This document shows, piece by piece, positions 46,525 through 57,255 of a DNA stretch of 64,000 nt. Source of the DNA: Phaeoceros laevis (taxonomy: Eukaryota; Anthocerotophyta; Anthocerotopsida; Notothyladales); contig JBNGIQ010009123.1 of assembly GCA_049999765.1 (NCBI GenBank), forward strand, positions 104,453-168,452, written 5' to 3'. Position 1 is the first letter of the stretch. The number at the start of each line of letters is the position of its first letter. The translations under genes and the position numbers were made by a program. The notes under the pieces are model-generated. The model saw only the letters and a program-made list of their open reading frames with translations. It did no database searches and was not told the origin of the DNA.

Positions 46525-47274
46525 CCCTGTGACGCCTTGGTCCACTAGTGATCCCTCCTTTCACCTATTGGGCGATTTAAAAACATCAGCGATACGGAAG
46601 CAAATCCACAAGGCACGCACCGGATCTCAGCAACAGACAACAGCTCTGCCATCTAAACTGCTTCCCATGACTGATTCCAGCTGAAAAGCAATCCTTGACC
46701 CCAGCACGTCCCCTCACCAACTCCGTCCCCCAACTCCTTCCCCATGCCCTGATGTATCCGTCAGCAGCATATCCTACAGGCAAATTCTCAGCAAAACGAT
46801 AGCTGAAACCAGGATGTCAGAGCCGCGCACACCTGCTTCAGTGCATGAACCTTCCTTTCGAGCTGCAGCAGGGTTTAAACAAACTGATGCAGGGAGATTT
46901 GGTTGCCTTGCGCTGCTGAGGCCACTTCTGCACTGGTGATGAGTCGTCCCAAAATATCGATTCCCTTTCCTTTTCCTGTTTCAGCTGACACAGCAAGGAC
47001 AGGCTGTGCCCGTCACAGCCCGTCTCTGATATGTACGTACACCCCTTTAGGGCAAGTGACCGGACCAAGGTGTGAAATTGTGAATTCCCCACTTTTCCTT
47101 TTGACTACAATATCCTTTCGTTCGTTCCACTTGGGTGACTGGGCTCAGATCATTGCCCTTCACGTGTAGGGCATCGCTTCCTCATTTGGCTCGCTGGGTG
47201 CGCAAGCAAGAGAACCTAGTCACCGGTGTAACTTTCGTCATGGCATCTTTGGTAACAGGTCAGTGGAGAGCTGA
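46525..47274. promoter_or_regulatory. Divergent region between USP gene and unknown plus-strand gene
   Basis: 750 bp between opposed start codons; contains both promoters. No motif assigned. Confidence 0.35.
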
Positions 47275-47918
47275 ATGACGTCTATGCCCACAACTCGTCA
47301 TTCGCGGTCGTGGTTCAAAATGTGCACTGAGCCTTGCCAGTATGTGCAGCGCTGCTGTGCCCCTGTGGCCCCAGTTCTTCCCCTGCATTGTGCCCTGGGA
47401 ATCGCCAAAACCTCCGAAGTCTGCTCAAACCAACTGTCAGTCTTCGCCTCGCACCAGGTATTATGTTTGTGTTGTGCTAGATGTGCAGGGAGGGCTAGGA
47501 ATCTGGTTTCGAGGCTTACGTTTTGGCAGAGACAGATGTTGGGAGGCAGCGTGTGAAGGGAGTTGCAGCGGCCAATGGTCCGCCAAACACTTTTCTCACA
47601 CTGGAGGAGGCAGGGCTCATAGAAATGTCGAAACTTGACATGCACGAGCGCTTCCTTGCCCGATTGACAGTATGTCACTAACTTGGCAAGCAGCTCATGA
47701 CGCAGCTTAGCTGGATGCATTAGGTTCACTCAAGGTTTTGGGTATATCTGCAGGTTTCCTCATTGAATCTGCTGCGCGTTATCTCCGAGCAAGAAGGTAT
47801 TCCCATAGAGCAGCTCAATGCTGGTCTGGTTTGTGACTGGTTTGTCAAAGACAAGGCCAAACGGGAAAAAGACATCAACTCAGCAACTCTGAAGTGGGAC
47901 GCTGGGCCCGAGTGGTAG
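47275..47918 (+). CDS. Conserved plant protein of unknown function, probably organellar
   Basis: Three exons are proposed: 47275-47457, 47499-47669 and 47754-47918, about 172 residues. The first (MTSMPTTRHSRSWFKM) is Ser/Thr/Arg-rich, like a transit peptide. The second and third encode the well-formed core AYVLAETDVGRQRVKGVAAA, LTLEEAGLIEMSKLDMHERF, LNLLRVISEQEGIPIEQLN and CDWFVKDKAKREKDINSA. I have the impression that similar uncharacterised proteins exist in other plants but cannot name one. The acceptor of exon 2 (GGCTAG|GAA) is forced by a stop codon directly upstream. With the donor at 47458 the intron would be only 41 nt, so the end of exon 1 is uncertain. Confidence 0.7.
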
Positions 47919-48741
47919 CCAGCACCTACCATCCAGCTTTTTAATTGAACCACCACACATGCTCTTCCACACCTGTACTCCTGGGTTGTCTCTCTGTGGT
48001 AGTGCTTGACAACTGGAGACAGGTAAATAGCCGAGTCACCAAAACGCGACACATGGTAGTATGGATGCCTTGCCACTTGACTGGCAGAAGTATCTTAGCC
48101 ATCTTCGGGGATGCCAAGCTCGCACTTGTAGTGAGCTTCCGGGACTGCCCTCTGAACCTGCTCTCGACAAGCCCCAAGCCCAATCCCATTCATACGGGGA
48201 GCTTAGCTATGCTTCCCCTGTTCACCTCATCTTACAAAGCTGTTCATAAGTTTTGAAGTCTTGTGCATCTCTCACAGCAACTATCAACTCCTATAGTCTA
48301 CAGGACACCCAATTGGCCTCTACGCAACTGCGTATTCAATCCCACCCCTAAAAACCATCTCTAACAATTACCATCCCCAGTCATAGTTGCCAGCAGAAGT
48401 GCATCCACGGCACAGCTACATTCTTGCTGAAATCTAGGGGTATGAATATCACCCTACAGCAGAACATCATTCAGCTAAAATGAATGCCCACAAAGATGCT
48501 TACAGATCTTGTTCCTGATGGCGTTCTAGAAATATCCATCCCCCTCCCTGCAGAGCCCGGCCAAGGGGTAGAAACTCGTTCCAACCAGCTTGCTGCTTCG
48601 CAAAGCAGGGTGTCTGGAGATTCGACTCATCTCGACGCCAATCGCTCCCTTCAAATCACAACCATACCGCTGGACGTTATGTTGGACTGCTCAGCCCGGG
48701 TAGAGCTGCTCGCTACTGCAAGTACCACCCCAATGCATGCC
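47919..48741. other. Convergent 3' region
   Basis: 820 bp between the stop at 47918 (plus) and the stop at 48742 (minus). No gene seen; the 148-codon plus-strand frame starting near 48484 overlaps the minus-strand gene and has no features. Confidence 0.4.
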
Positions 48742-49543
48742 TCACAACTCGACCGACTGTACTTCAGATTCATAGCCACCTTCAGCGCTCAAATCAGGGG
48801 CAGACAAGAAATCGTGAGCCCAGGACGTGAGGACCTGCACCCCCTGGATGACGTCATATACCATGAGACCGACCCTGCCTCCGGCCCAGCTCCCCAGATG
48901 GCTCCCAATAAAAAAGCCAACCCGACCTAAACCCTGCTCCCCGTAGTACCCGCCGAACCAGGTCCCCGCCATAGTGCCTGCTGCCCTCACCGTGCCCTCC
49001 ACGACGGTGCCACCATAGTGCATCACCTCGAAAAAGTCCCAGGCCGCCGAGAAGAGAGGCCCCGTGATCCGCTTAGCCTTTCTGGAGGCCAACTTGGCAG
49101 CCTTGAGCCCCGAAACCTGCGCCTCCTGAGCAGCTAGCTTGGCGGTCAGGCCTTTCAACAAGGCTGCGTGGTAGGCTATGTCATGCGCCTTGGACCTGGC
49201 TTCCTCCACCAGCCTGGCCCTGAAGCTATTCGTGTAGAGCTTGGCACCCTCCTTCGTGAGGCAACCTACGGTCCCCAATCCCAAGTCGAAGCAGTCCAAC
49301 CACGAAAAATTCCTCCCCGTGACTGATGTGGAGTTCTCGGAGATGAGCAACCTCGATTTCTCAGCTGCGCGGCCAAGCCATAGCACAATGAGGAGGTCAG
49401 GGAACCGTAGCTTCAGCTCAGCAATTCCTGCTTCCTGGCGTCAATCAGCATGACAGACAAGGCTGGAAAAGGAGTTACTCACCGGCGTAGGAGAGCAGCA
49501 GCAAGGCGAAGCCGAACAGTAGAACGCTTTTGGGAATCGCCAT
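48742..49543 (-). CDS. Secreted/membrane protein with glycine-rich hydrophobic C-terminal half
   Basis: Two exons in phase, 49543-49483 and 49427-48742, give about 248 residues. The first exon is a signal peptide or anchor (MAIPKSVLLFGFALLLLSYA). The second has FSWLDCFDLGLGTVGC, a charged helical region (LLKGLTAKLAAQEAQVSGLK, coiled-coil-like), then a glycine-rich amphipathic stretch with regular small residues (GTVRAAGTMAGTWFGGYY, GLGRVGFFIGSHLGSWAGG), and an acidic tail. The glycine spacing resembles glycine-zipper membrane segments. I recognise no named family; a plant-conserved protein of unknown function is likely. Confidence 0.75.
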
Positions 49544-50650
49544 GGCCGCAGAAGTATCAAAGTGGTGTGCCTGCCCTGCAAAATTCGCCTTNNNNNNNNN
49601 NAGAAAAACCACAGCACTTAGGGTTTCAACAAGTAATAACACTTCGCCTTTCCATCTCCATTTCAGCAGAAACCTCGGAGGAAGACCCTGGTGTAAGCGC
49701 TGTCCGATTATGAGAGCAATGAAGCAATTTTACTAGCCTCCGTGCTTGATGCGTGACCCAGACAGGCAATAGAAGATTCATGAGTGAACGAGACCGATCT
49801 GTAGTGCACAGCAGAGCAAGATTTTTTGCTCGCATTTGAGGCCTTCGTGACCCCAGCAGAGCGCTACGCTAGACTTGAACATCTCTCAAGCAACACTGGT
49901 TCCGAGACGAAGGAGAAGCCGGGACTTCATGCTTTGTAGATTAGTCTCCTTCAGCGACTTGCAGTATTGCCCTAGCTGGGGAGGAGGAGGGGGTCCCACG
50001 ATGCAGCAGGAACCTTCTCCTTTCAGGCTTCATGTCCAGACAGCTTCCCCTTCACCTTTACGCTTCTTTCCTCGGAAATTCCTCCTCTTCAGAGCTGCCG
50101 GCTGGCCGTCCCTGGCTAGCTGGCTGCCTGTCCCCCTTCCGCCTAAAGCATGCGGCGGTGGCATAGTTGACTCGTGTGTGCTAGCCTAGCGTGGATTCTG
50201 CTCACTCACCTTTGTGCAATTCTGTTTTTCTTGCCACAGCCGCTTTCAGCTGGCTCGGGTTGCGGAGAGGAGAGCAATTTCGAGACAGGAGCCTGTGAAA
50301 GCAACTCGATCCTCAAGCCAAGCTTGTCGGGAGCTATGGCGGCGTCAGGAGTCTCCAACATGCGAGGAATCAGCAGCAGCAGGAGACTGTTTTGCAGAAT
50401 AGACAGGGGATGAAGTGGCTCGAGGATCGGCTGTTAGTACGGCAGAGCAGGTCAATGGCTTCTCCAACTAGGATACCAGGGAGAAAGACTTGTGAGGAAA
50501 GCACAGAAGCGTTGAGAATCTCACTCGGTTCACGATGGAAACCCTGCTGAAAATCTCAGGCCAGGGTTGCACTGTGGAAGGTGTACAGTAGAAGCAGCTG
50601 TAGATCAACTCTGAGTGAACTCCAGCAGTCAGGTCCCCCACTTTTTCGCC
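49544..50650. promoter_or_regulatory. Divergent region between secreted protein gene and ATL gene 1
   Basis: 1.1 kb with a 10-N gap at 49592-49601. Contains two promoters. Short frames only. Confidence 0.4.
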
Positions 50651-51340
50651 ATGGCCGCTCCGGCAAGGAGCCTGGTCCGGATCGCACCACTAGTTAGCCA
50701 GGAGCCTGCCTCCGCCATTTCTCCTGCTCCTCCTCTCCAGAATGGCCGCGACCTCTATCCTCCCACTCCTCTCTCCCCCTCCCCATCTCGACACCGTCGC
50801 TCCTGGCCGCCCCCTTCCCACTACTACTATTATGACCCTCCACCTCCTGGCGCAGAGAATTTGGCAGCTCGGTATGGCATGCTGAGCATCTTCCTCATCG
50901 TCCTGTTTGGCATGCTGGTGATGGTATGTGCAGCAGCCCGGCGGGGGTGCAGCCCTAGGACGGACAGATCCCGATTGGAGCGGGAGCGAGCCGCCACAGC
51001 ACAGCAGGCTTCTGCGAGTTCTCGGCCTCCTGCTTCCACCACCGTACTAAGGCAGGCGCCAGCAGCTCTGGATTCTGCCACCATCCAGGCGCTGCCGCTC
51101 TTCGGGTACAGGAGAACTACGCCGGAGGAAGGATTTCCCGACGTGGCCAGGATCAAAGGCCACGGGGACTGCCCTGTGTGCCTGGCCGAGTTCAGCGAAG
51201 GGGAGATGGTGCGCCTGATGCCCAATTGCTTGCACGTCTTCCACCCGCACTGCATCGACCCGTGGCTGCTTGCGCACCCGTCCTGCCCGATCTGTAGGGA
51301 ACCGGTGCACGCCTCCAAATCATCCAGGGCTACCACCTGA
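50651..51340 (+). CDS. ATL-type RING-H2 E3 ubiquitin ligase (1)
   Basis: Intronless, 229 residues from ATG 50651 (good context; the frame is open upstream only through a non-ATG start). The layout is that of the plant ATL family: a Pro-rich N-terminus, a membrane segment near residues 76-95 ([19 protein letters not shown]), a basic region, the GLD-like motif [15 protein letters not shown], then a RING-H2 with [18 protein letters not shown] and CPIC near residues 174-214. The proline before the third-last cysteine pair and the PWL tryptophan for E2 binding are present. ATLs are membrane E3 ligases, often induced by elicitors. The protein ends shortly after the RING. Confidence 0.95.
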   Translation: MAAPARSLVRIAPLVSQEPASAISPAPPLQNGRDLYPPTPLSPSPSRHRRSWPPPSHYYYYDPPPPGAENLAARYGMLSIFLIVLFGMLVMVCAAARRGCSPRTDRSRLERERAATAQQASASSRPPASTTVLRQAPAALDSATIQALPLFGYRRTTPEEGFPDVARIKGHGDCPVCLAEFSEGEMVRLMPNCLHVFHPHCIDPWLLAHPSCPICREPVHASKSSRATT

Positions 51341-52613
51341 TCTCAGGAGTGCTTTGACTTACACGAGTGTCCGTGTAAGTATGTACGTTACCAAAAATGA
51401 AAACGCAAGGCTCTGTAAATCTTTTCCTGCCTGCTCGTTTGAAGGAGGACATGCAACACATGCTTTGCATCTCTCTTCCGCTTGCTTGATCTTTATCCAC
51501 CTTCAAACAACAGGATGGGGGTGTGGTCGCTTTCCGTCATGCATATGTTCGAATCTCTCTTCTTGGACAAACGTATACCACAATTGGTGGAAAGGGCTCC
51601 GGCACATGGTCTTGTGTACTGGACAAATACAGCAGCCCCTTTCGTGTTTCCCGTGGTCGTTTCCTTCCAGGCTTTTCCGGAGACAGGGCAAAAATGCCCG
51701 GCAAGAGGCGAAGAAGGCGAAGAGGAAGAAGCAACAGATTGTACAGTGCAGGCCTATGGCCTTGTCCGGATATGCCCTGTTAAAGCTGAGGAAACGAAAG
51801 GCCGCTGAGCAGACCGGAGCAAAAACAAAAACAATGAAAGGATGAGCTCGTGCTGCGCAGGAGAGAGGGAAGGGGGGGAGGGACCCACGGGCTGGCAAGG
51901 AGGGCCGCAGCTCACTGGCTGTAACCAGTCCCACAACCTTTGACTCTTTCTGCACACATCCACACGAAGCTTCTCCAGCAATCCTTCGAAGACGCGGCCC
52001 CTCTCTCTCCGGGTCCTCGCCTGATGACGGATGACTCGTTCCTGGAGGAGGGCGCCGGCTAGGCCCTCCTCCCCTGCCCTCCCTCTCCCTCACTCCCCCG
52101 CAGTCCATTTGCCCGTCCTCATCACTGCTTGTCTTGGAGCCTCCTCAGGGTGGATCATGGAAATGGTTTAGGTGGAGCGTATCTTTCGTTTCCGTGTGCA
52201 GCCCTGTAGCGCTTCTTCCGGTGACGTAGATCGAGAACTGAGAGGAGGATCGTCTTCGAGGCTGGAAGATCTGCAAGGAGCGAGGAATGCGGGATCTTGA
52301 GCAGCCATGCCACACCAGGAGCGCCTGGTAACCCTGTTGCAAACTTGTCAGAAATGGGCTGCTCAGTGGTTGGATCAGGGCTTTGCAGGCAAAGCTGTCA
52401 CTTGATCAGTGTGGCTCACCTCACAGGCGGGAGCGATGCCCCGGAACTGGCTGCGGAGTAGGGAACAAGGAGAGCACGGATCTGAAGCAGAGATTGCTGA
52501 CAAATGCTGGGAGCCACCCAACAGACTGGTGGGCAGTAGCAGGCACTGTTGTAGATAGAACAGCTCGTAGTAGGAGAGCTAGATTCATTGGAGGTGCAGG
52601 GTGCTGGGCCAGG
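51341..52613. other. Region between the two ATL genes
   Basis: 1.27 kb holding the 3' UTR of ATL 1 and the promoter of ATL 2. A 201-codon minus-strand frame and several plus-strand frames here are Arg/Pro-rich translations of GC- or purine-rich sequence and show no domain. Confidence 0.4.
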
Positions 52614-53927
52614 ATGGATCTGCTGCCAGGTCTTCATCCTGCAATGAAGCATCCGGTCCTCCTCATCCTCTTCACCGTAGGCCTGGTACAGACTGCATCC
52701 GTGGCTCTGGCACAGGATCTCTCCTATCGCCCCCCTCCCTTTTACTTTCCCTCCTTTATTTATACTTCCCCTCCTCCCCCCGTCTACGTGCCGAAGAGGC
52801 TGCCCCAGTACGCCCTGCTGGCCTTCATCCTCATCCTCATGGCCGGCCTGTGCCTGCTGATTTGCATAGTGAAGACCAAGCGGATGTGCATGGACAGACA
52901 GAGCCAGCAGCAGGGCCTGATGAACCAGGGAACCCCCCTTGTGGCGCAGGGGGACGCAGCCACCCAGACCACCGGCCTGCTCAGGCAGTCCCAGGGTTTG
53001 GACCCCGCGGTGGTGCAGGCCCTGCCCCTCTTCAGCTACAGGAAGGTCGGCATCCCGGAGGCGGTGGGGATCAAGGGCCACGGGGACTGCCCCGTCTGCC
53101 TCAGCGAGTTCAGCGACGGGGACAACGTGCGGCTGCTTCCCAACTGCAAGCACGTCTTCCACCGGGAGTGCATCGACATGTGGCTGCTGTCCCACCCGTC
53201 CTGCCCTCTGTGCCGGGAAGCCGTGCAGGTGCAGAAGCAGACATCCTTGAGGAAGATACTGACGCTGCTGCGGGGGAGGTCGGTGAGGGAAGACCTTCAA
53301 GAGGGGCAGCAGCAGGAGGAGGCTCCGCAAGAGGGATCCGGGCACCAGCCACGGCCGCTGGAAGTTGTCGCAGAAAGGCCTCCGGACTCCTCATCCTTCT
53401 CCACCCCAACCGTGGCGGCCGTCTCCGAAGAGCGCTCTTCCTCCCCCGCCACTCCGCCGCCGCTCCCCCAGCTCTCAGACACCAACGGCAGCAGCACCAG
53501 GAACGATGTGGAGGAAGGCGGGAACCCTAGCACCAACAGCAGCAGCGCTCCGGGTGACGAGTCCGGAAGAAGCGAGCGCCAGTCTGCCGCCATGCTGGGA
53601 GGAAGCAGGGGGATCAGAAGGCCGCCGTCGGAGGACATCAGATGGGCCATGTCCGACATGCTGGCCACCACCACGCCCAGGGTTGTGAAGAGGTCTGCGA
53701 GCCTGGGGCGAGACCTTGCCACTCCCAGGCCCAGGCTGTCTGCGGAAGACAGGAGACACTCGTTCGGGGAAATGCTGCGCAGGTCCTTCAAGAGGGATGC
53801 GTCTTTTGCCGCCTCCCTCCCCGCTCCATGTGAGAGCCCAGCTGCGGCTGTGTCTGCGCCCATTCGTGTCACGAGCAGCAGCACCAACATAAGGGAAGAA
53901 GGGGATATCGAGGCGGGTGGCAGTTGA
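52614..53927 (+). CDS. ATL-type RING-H2 E3 ubiquitin ligase (2), long C-terminal tail
   Basis: Intronless, 437 residues from ATG 52614; a second in-frame ATG ten codons later starts the signal peptide directly. Order: signal peptide (HPVLLILFTVGLVQTASVAL), a Tyr/Pro-rich lumenal part, a membrane segment near residues 67-86 (LLAFILILMAGLCLLICIV), GLDPAVVQALPLFSY, RING-H2 near residues 158-200 (CPVC, CKHVFHRECIDMWL, CPLC), then a 230-residue Ser/Pro-rich disordered tail with RHSFGEMLRRSFKRD near the end. The tail matches the long-tailed ATL subgroup. It is the second of two neighbouring ATL genes on the same strand, so a tandem origin is likely, although the RINGs have diverged. Confidence 0.95.
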   Translation: MDLLPGLHPAMKHPVLLILFTVGLVQTASVALAQDLSYRPPPFYFPSFIYTSPPPPVYVPKRLPQYALLAFILILMAGLCLLICIVKTKRMCMDRQSQQQGLMNQGTPLVAQGDAATQTTGLLRQSQGLDPAVVQALPLFSYRKVGIPEAVGIKGHGDCPVCLSEFSDGDNVRLLPNCKHVFHRECIDMWLLSHPSCPLCREAVQVQKQTSLRKILTLLRGRSVREDLQEGQQQEEAPQEGSGHQPRPLEVVAERPPDSSSFSTPTVAAVSEERSSSPATPPPLPQLSDTNGSSTRNDVEEGGNPSTNSSSAPGDESGRSERQSAAMLGGSRGIRRPPSEDIRWAMSDMLATTTPRVVKRSASLGRDLATPRPRLSAEDRRHSFGEMLRRSFKRDASFAASLPAPCESPAAAVSAPIRVTSSSTNIREEGDIEAGGS

Positions 53928-54462
53928 GGATTTCTTTCTTTCGTTCATCATCATGAAAGCAGCATTGCACTCTGTCCTTTCGACTCCTTTTTATGGGTTA
54001 TTAATTAGCTTCTCGCCCGTCACTATCTGATTTGTATATAACTAAACTACGTGGTCGTGTGATCGTGTTGCCTGTGGTATTAGTAGTAGGATGATTATGG
54101 TGTTTCTCCTTCTGGCCCCTTCCAGCACACCTTCTTCCATGTTGGAAACGACATCATGGAGCCGGTTTTAGCATTCTATCCATGAAAAAATGAAAACAAA
54201 CAAAAGAGGCAAGTTCACTAATTTACCAGGCCGAAAGGCCGAAATTAGAAGCTGTCCAACAATGCCACGCCAAGTTTAAGCACCCCCACCCTTTAAACAG
54301 GCCATGCCACACCCACGTCTTAGTATCTTAGCTTATTAGTCACTTGTGTGTTTTGGAGAGTTCAGTCGTTCAGTCCTTGTGCTTTCGTGAGTTCAGTTCT
54401 TGTGTGTTTCGTGACTTCGTAACGCTTCGGCCCAGGCTCCACAGCTAGCTTCGCCTTCCGCC
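53928..54462. promoter_or_regulatory. ATL 2 3' flank and GDSL lipase promoter
   Basis: 535 bp. Nothing specific was identified. Confidence 0.4.
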
Positions 54463-55897
54463 ATGGCGCGCTGTGAGCAGGCTCTCCTGAAGCGAGTCTC
54501 CCTGTCTTCTTTGGTGTTACTTGTCTTGTCCATGTTGAGTACCAGCCTCCCTGCAGCCTCTGCAAACTCTCAAACTTTCCGGGGCGTCTACGATGAAGCG
54601 TCATGCAACATCAGTGCGATGTTCGCGTTTGGCGACTCCATGACCGACACCGGGAATGCACAAACTGTCTTCTCGTGGCAGCATGCTGCCAGTCTACCTC
54701 CGTACGGCGAAACATATTTTGGAGAACCCAGAGACAGGTTCTCAGATGGACGGCTGCTCATAGACTTCTTGGGTGAGTGTTGCAAGAATGAATTCCTACA
54801 ATGGGTCGGCGTGCTCGATTCCCATGTGGAGTCGGTTAGCATGACTTCCCCTACTTCTACACTCGTGTTTTTCCATAATGAATGTTTTTCGAGAATGAAT
54901 GAATGACTAAAGCCCTCCTCTGTTTGAATTAATTGTTTCAGCTCAAGCCTGGGGGCTGCCTCTGCTGGACCCATACCTGCGCAGCGTGGGGACCAACTTC
55001 AAGCACGGCGCCAACTTCGCAACATCCGGCGCCACCGTGACCAACATCACCTTCCTGGTGCCCTACGACTTCGGGGTGCAGGCCTTCTGGCTGGACGAGT
55101 TCCGTAACCACTCCACCGTCCAACACTACAGCAACAAAGGCGACGCCGACGCCGCTAGCCAGCTGCCGGCGCCGTCAGACTTCGATCGAGGGCTCTACAT
55201 GGTCGCCATCGGCGGGAACGACTACGACGCGGGCGTGTTCACCCACAACATGACGGGGGCGGAGCTGACGGCCATGATCCCGCGGGTGGTGGCGGAGACG
55301 CTGCAGTCGCTGCGCGCGCTGTACCAGTCGGGCGCACGCAACATGCTGGTGGTGAACATCCCCCCCATCGGGTGCACCCCGGAGCTGCTCAGCCTCGTGC
55401 CGCAGGGTCCGCCCGAGACCTACGACCAGTTCGGCTGCCACATCCCCTTCAACACCGTGCTGAGCACGCACAACAGGTTACTGCGGACGGGGCTTCTGGA
55501 GCTGCAGGACGAGCTGAAGCACGCGCGCCTCACCTACGTCGACTACTACACCGCCAACTACGACCTGTCCAGGCATGGCGACCGATACCACTTCGTGAAC
55601 CGCACCCACGCGTGCTGCGGGTGGGGGGGCAAGCTGAACTACAACTCGGCTGTGGGGTGCGGCACCACGACGCTGGTGAACGGAGTGAACGTGACTGGCG
55701 TGTCGTGCGCTGATCCCAACACGTACATCAACTGGGACGGGATCCATCCGACGGAGGCGTTTGCCAAGGTTGCTGCCAAGGCTATTCTCGCGGGGAACTA
55801 CATCGAGCCTGCTAATGCTTTCGACGCCTGTAAGTTTGATTTCAGCAAGTTCGACCAGGTCTGGGAAGGGGGTTTGCTGCCGGGCGACTGGAAGTGA
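54463..55897 (+). CDS. GDSL-type esterase/lipase (SGNH hydrolase)
   Basis: Two exons, 54463-54772 and 54942-55897, give 421 residues. A signal peptide (SLSSLVLLVLSMLSTSLPAA) is followed by block I MFAFGDSMTDTGNA with nucleophile Ser59, block II GANFATSGAT, block III VAIGGNDYD, and block V INWDGIHPTEAF with the catalytic Asp and His. Potential N-glycosylation sites (NIT, NMT, NRT, NVT) fit a secreted, cell-wall enzyme. The family hydrolyses esters of lipids, cutin or cell-wall polymers; the substrate cannot be read. The second exon is strikingly GC-rich (third positions almost all G or C) compared with exon 1 and with neighbouring genes. The single intron carries a fragment of the SINE family. 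Confidence 0.96.
54806..54870 (+). mobile_element. SINE 3' fragment (copy 3) in the GDSL lipase intron
   Basis: GGCGTGCTCGATTCCCATGTGGAG followed by CGGTTAGCATGACTTCCCCTACTTCTAC matches, with differences, the 3' part of the SINE copies at 27763 and 31831 (GGCGTGCTCAATTCCCTTGT, GGTATAGCACGGCAC, TTTACTACTAC). GAATGAATGAATG follows at 54892, as after copy 1. Confidence 0.55.
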
Positions 55898-56275
55898 GAC
55901 TTGTAGTTTGTTGCTAGATCGTTAGCTTGTAATAAGATGGATGTTGACTGGAAATTAACCTATACTCCATTCATATGGAAAACCCTTTAGCTAAACAAAT
56001 ATATAAGTTAGAGGTTGTTTAGGTGATCGATAATAACACACAGCATCCGGGATGGTGATCGACAATAACACAGAGCATCGGGGATGCTGCAAGGCACCTA
56101 ACTGCGTGGTGACTTTTGTCAGTTTTGTGTATTTGATGTGAGATTTGCAATTCAATTGCCACTTTCACTCATAAAGGACCCATATATATTATTATTTATT
56201 GATTTTTCTAGCACATATGGATATAATCAATGATAAAGACCAAAAGGCAGGGCCACTAGCACATGCACGAGGGGT

Positions 56276-56335
56276 GATGTGATGTGATGTGATGTGATGT
56301 GATGTGATGTGATGTGATGTGATGTGATGTGATGT
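56276..56335. repeat. (GATGT)12 microsatellite
   Basis: Twelve exact copies of the pentamer. Confidence 0.97.
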
Positions 56336-56548
56336 TCATTTGAGGAGGTTAGACGGTTCCATAGAGGATCCCCTACCTTGGATAAGGCACCCGCATGTGG
56401 ACGGGTACACTAAAGTTATTCCGAGGGGTAGTGGCAGTTCAAAGGTACCCTTGCAAAGAAGAGTGTAAGATGTGAACTCAAAGCTAGAGTGTAAGCAACT
56501 GTTTAGCTAGTAAGATGTTCTAGCAAACACAAATAAAAGGCTCTTTCA

Positions 56549-56765
56549 TATAATTTTATAAAGCCTTGCTACTAGCATCTTCCTCATCTTAGCATGCAAA
56601 GTGTGGTAGCCAGAACGGCAAGTAGGCTCCTTTAAAATAAATATAATTTTATACAGCCTTTCTACTAGCATCTTACTCATCTAAGCATGCAAAGTGTGGT
56701 AGCAATAACACGGCAAGTAGGCTCTTTTAAATAACTTCAGCCTTCAAGTTGCTACTAGCATCTTA
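56549..56765. repeat. Tandem repeat, about 100-110-bp unit
   Basis: Two diverged units and part of a third share ATATAATTTTATA, ACTAGCATCTTMCTCATCT, TAGCATGCAAAGTGTGGTAG and GGCAAGTAGGCTC. Confidence 0.75.
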
Positions 56766-56810
56766 GCATAAATGAATGAATTTTTTAGTCTGGGTGCGGG
56801 CCAACCGTGC
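56766..56810. repeat. Dispersed repeat, second copy of the 26231 block
   Basis: TGAATGAATTTTTTAGTCTG then GGTGCGGGCCAACCGTGCA; compare the copy at 26231-26275. Confidence 0.55.
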
Positions 56811-57255
56811 AGCACAGTGGCCGCGTTCCTTACTCAATCTAAGGACCTTGTGGTATGCAAGTAATGCAACTAGGTGAGAATTTCACACGGTGATCAAAAC
56901 GTTTTTAAGAGGTACTACGGCTTTGGTGAAATTTTTTTCGATAATAGTATAATTAATTGAAAGTCCAATAGTTTAAAGAGTCATGAGATGGTCATCTTTA
57001 GCTGGCTTACTACTGGCGATGCTTGGCTTCTAAAGAGGAGGTGTTAGTTCAGGTTTGTTACTTGAAGTAGCTATATACTTGTCTAGATATGCATGTAAGA
57101 TGTGCATTCGTGGCAATGAAAGGTTTTTAGCTTATTTTAGTTCCTTTTTATAGTTTCTCTTTATGAGTCTTGTCCACTTAAGCTTGAGTGAAGCCCTCTA
57201 GCCATTTGTGGCCCTGAATCTTGTGAGATTGGTGGTAGCTATAGCTCAGCCTTGA

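Larger units (their letters stand above)
55898..57255. other. Repeat-rich intergenic region
   Basis: No gene. Holds a 33-bp near-duplicate at 56019-56090 (GATCGAYAATAACACASAGC), the (GATGT)12 tract at 56276-56335, a tandem repeat of about 110 bp at 56549-56765, and a copy of the dispersed GGGTGCGGGCCAACCGTGCA repeat at 56766-56810. Confidence 0.5.

Noticed and set aside
48484-48930. 148-codon plus-strand frame
   Set aside because: Overlaps the minus-strand secreted protein gene and has no features; it also lacks splice or start context.
52416-53890. Long frames (about 200-310 codons) antisense to ATL gene 2 and in its other frames
   Set aside because: They mirror a GC-rich real gene; the plus-strand frame carries the RING-H2, membrane segment and signal peptide.
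55175-55747. Frames antisense to GDSL exon 2
   Set aside because: Shadow of GC-rich third positions; no start in context and no domain.
56276-56335. Possible CRISPR-like or telomere-like array
   Set aside because: It is an uninterrupted pentanucleotide microsatellite without spacers; no CRISPR is expected in a plant nuclear genome.
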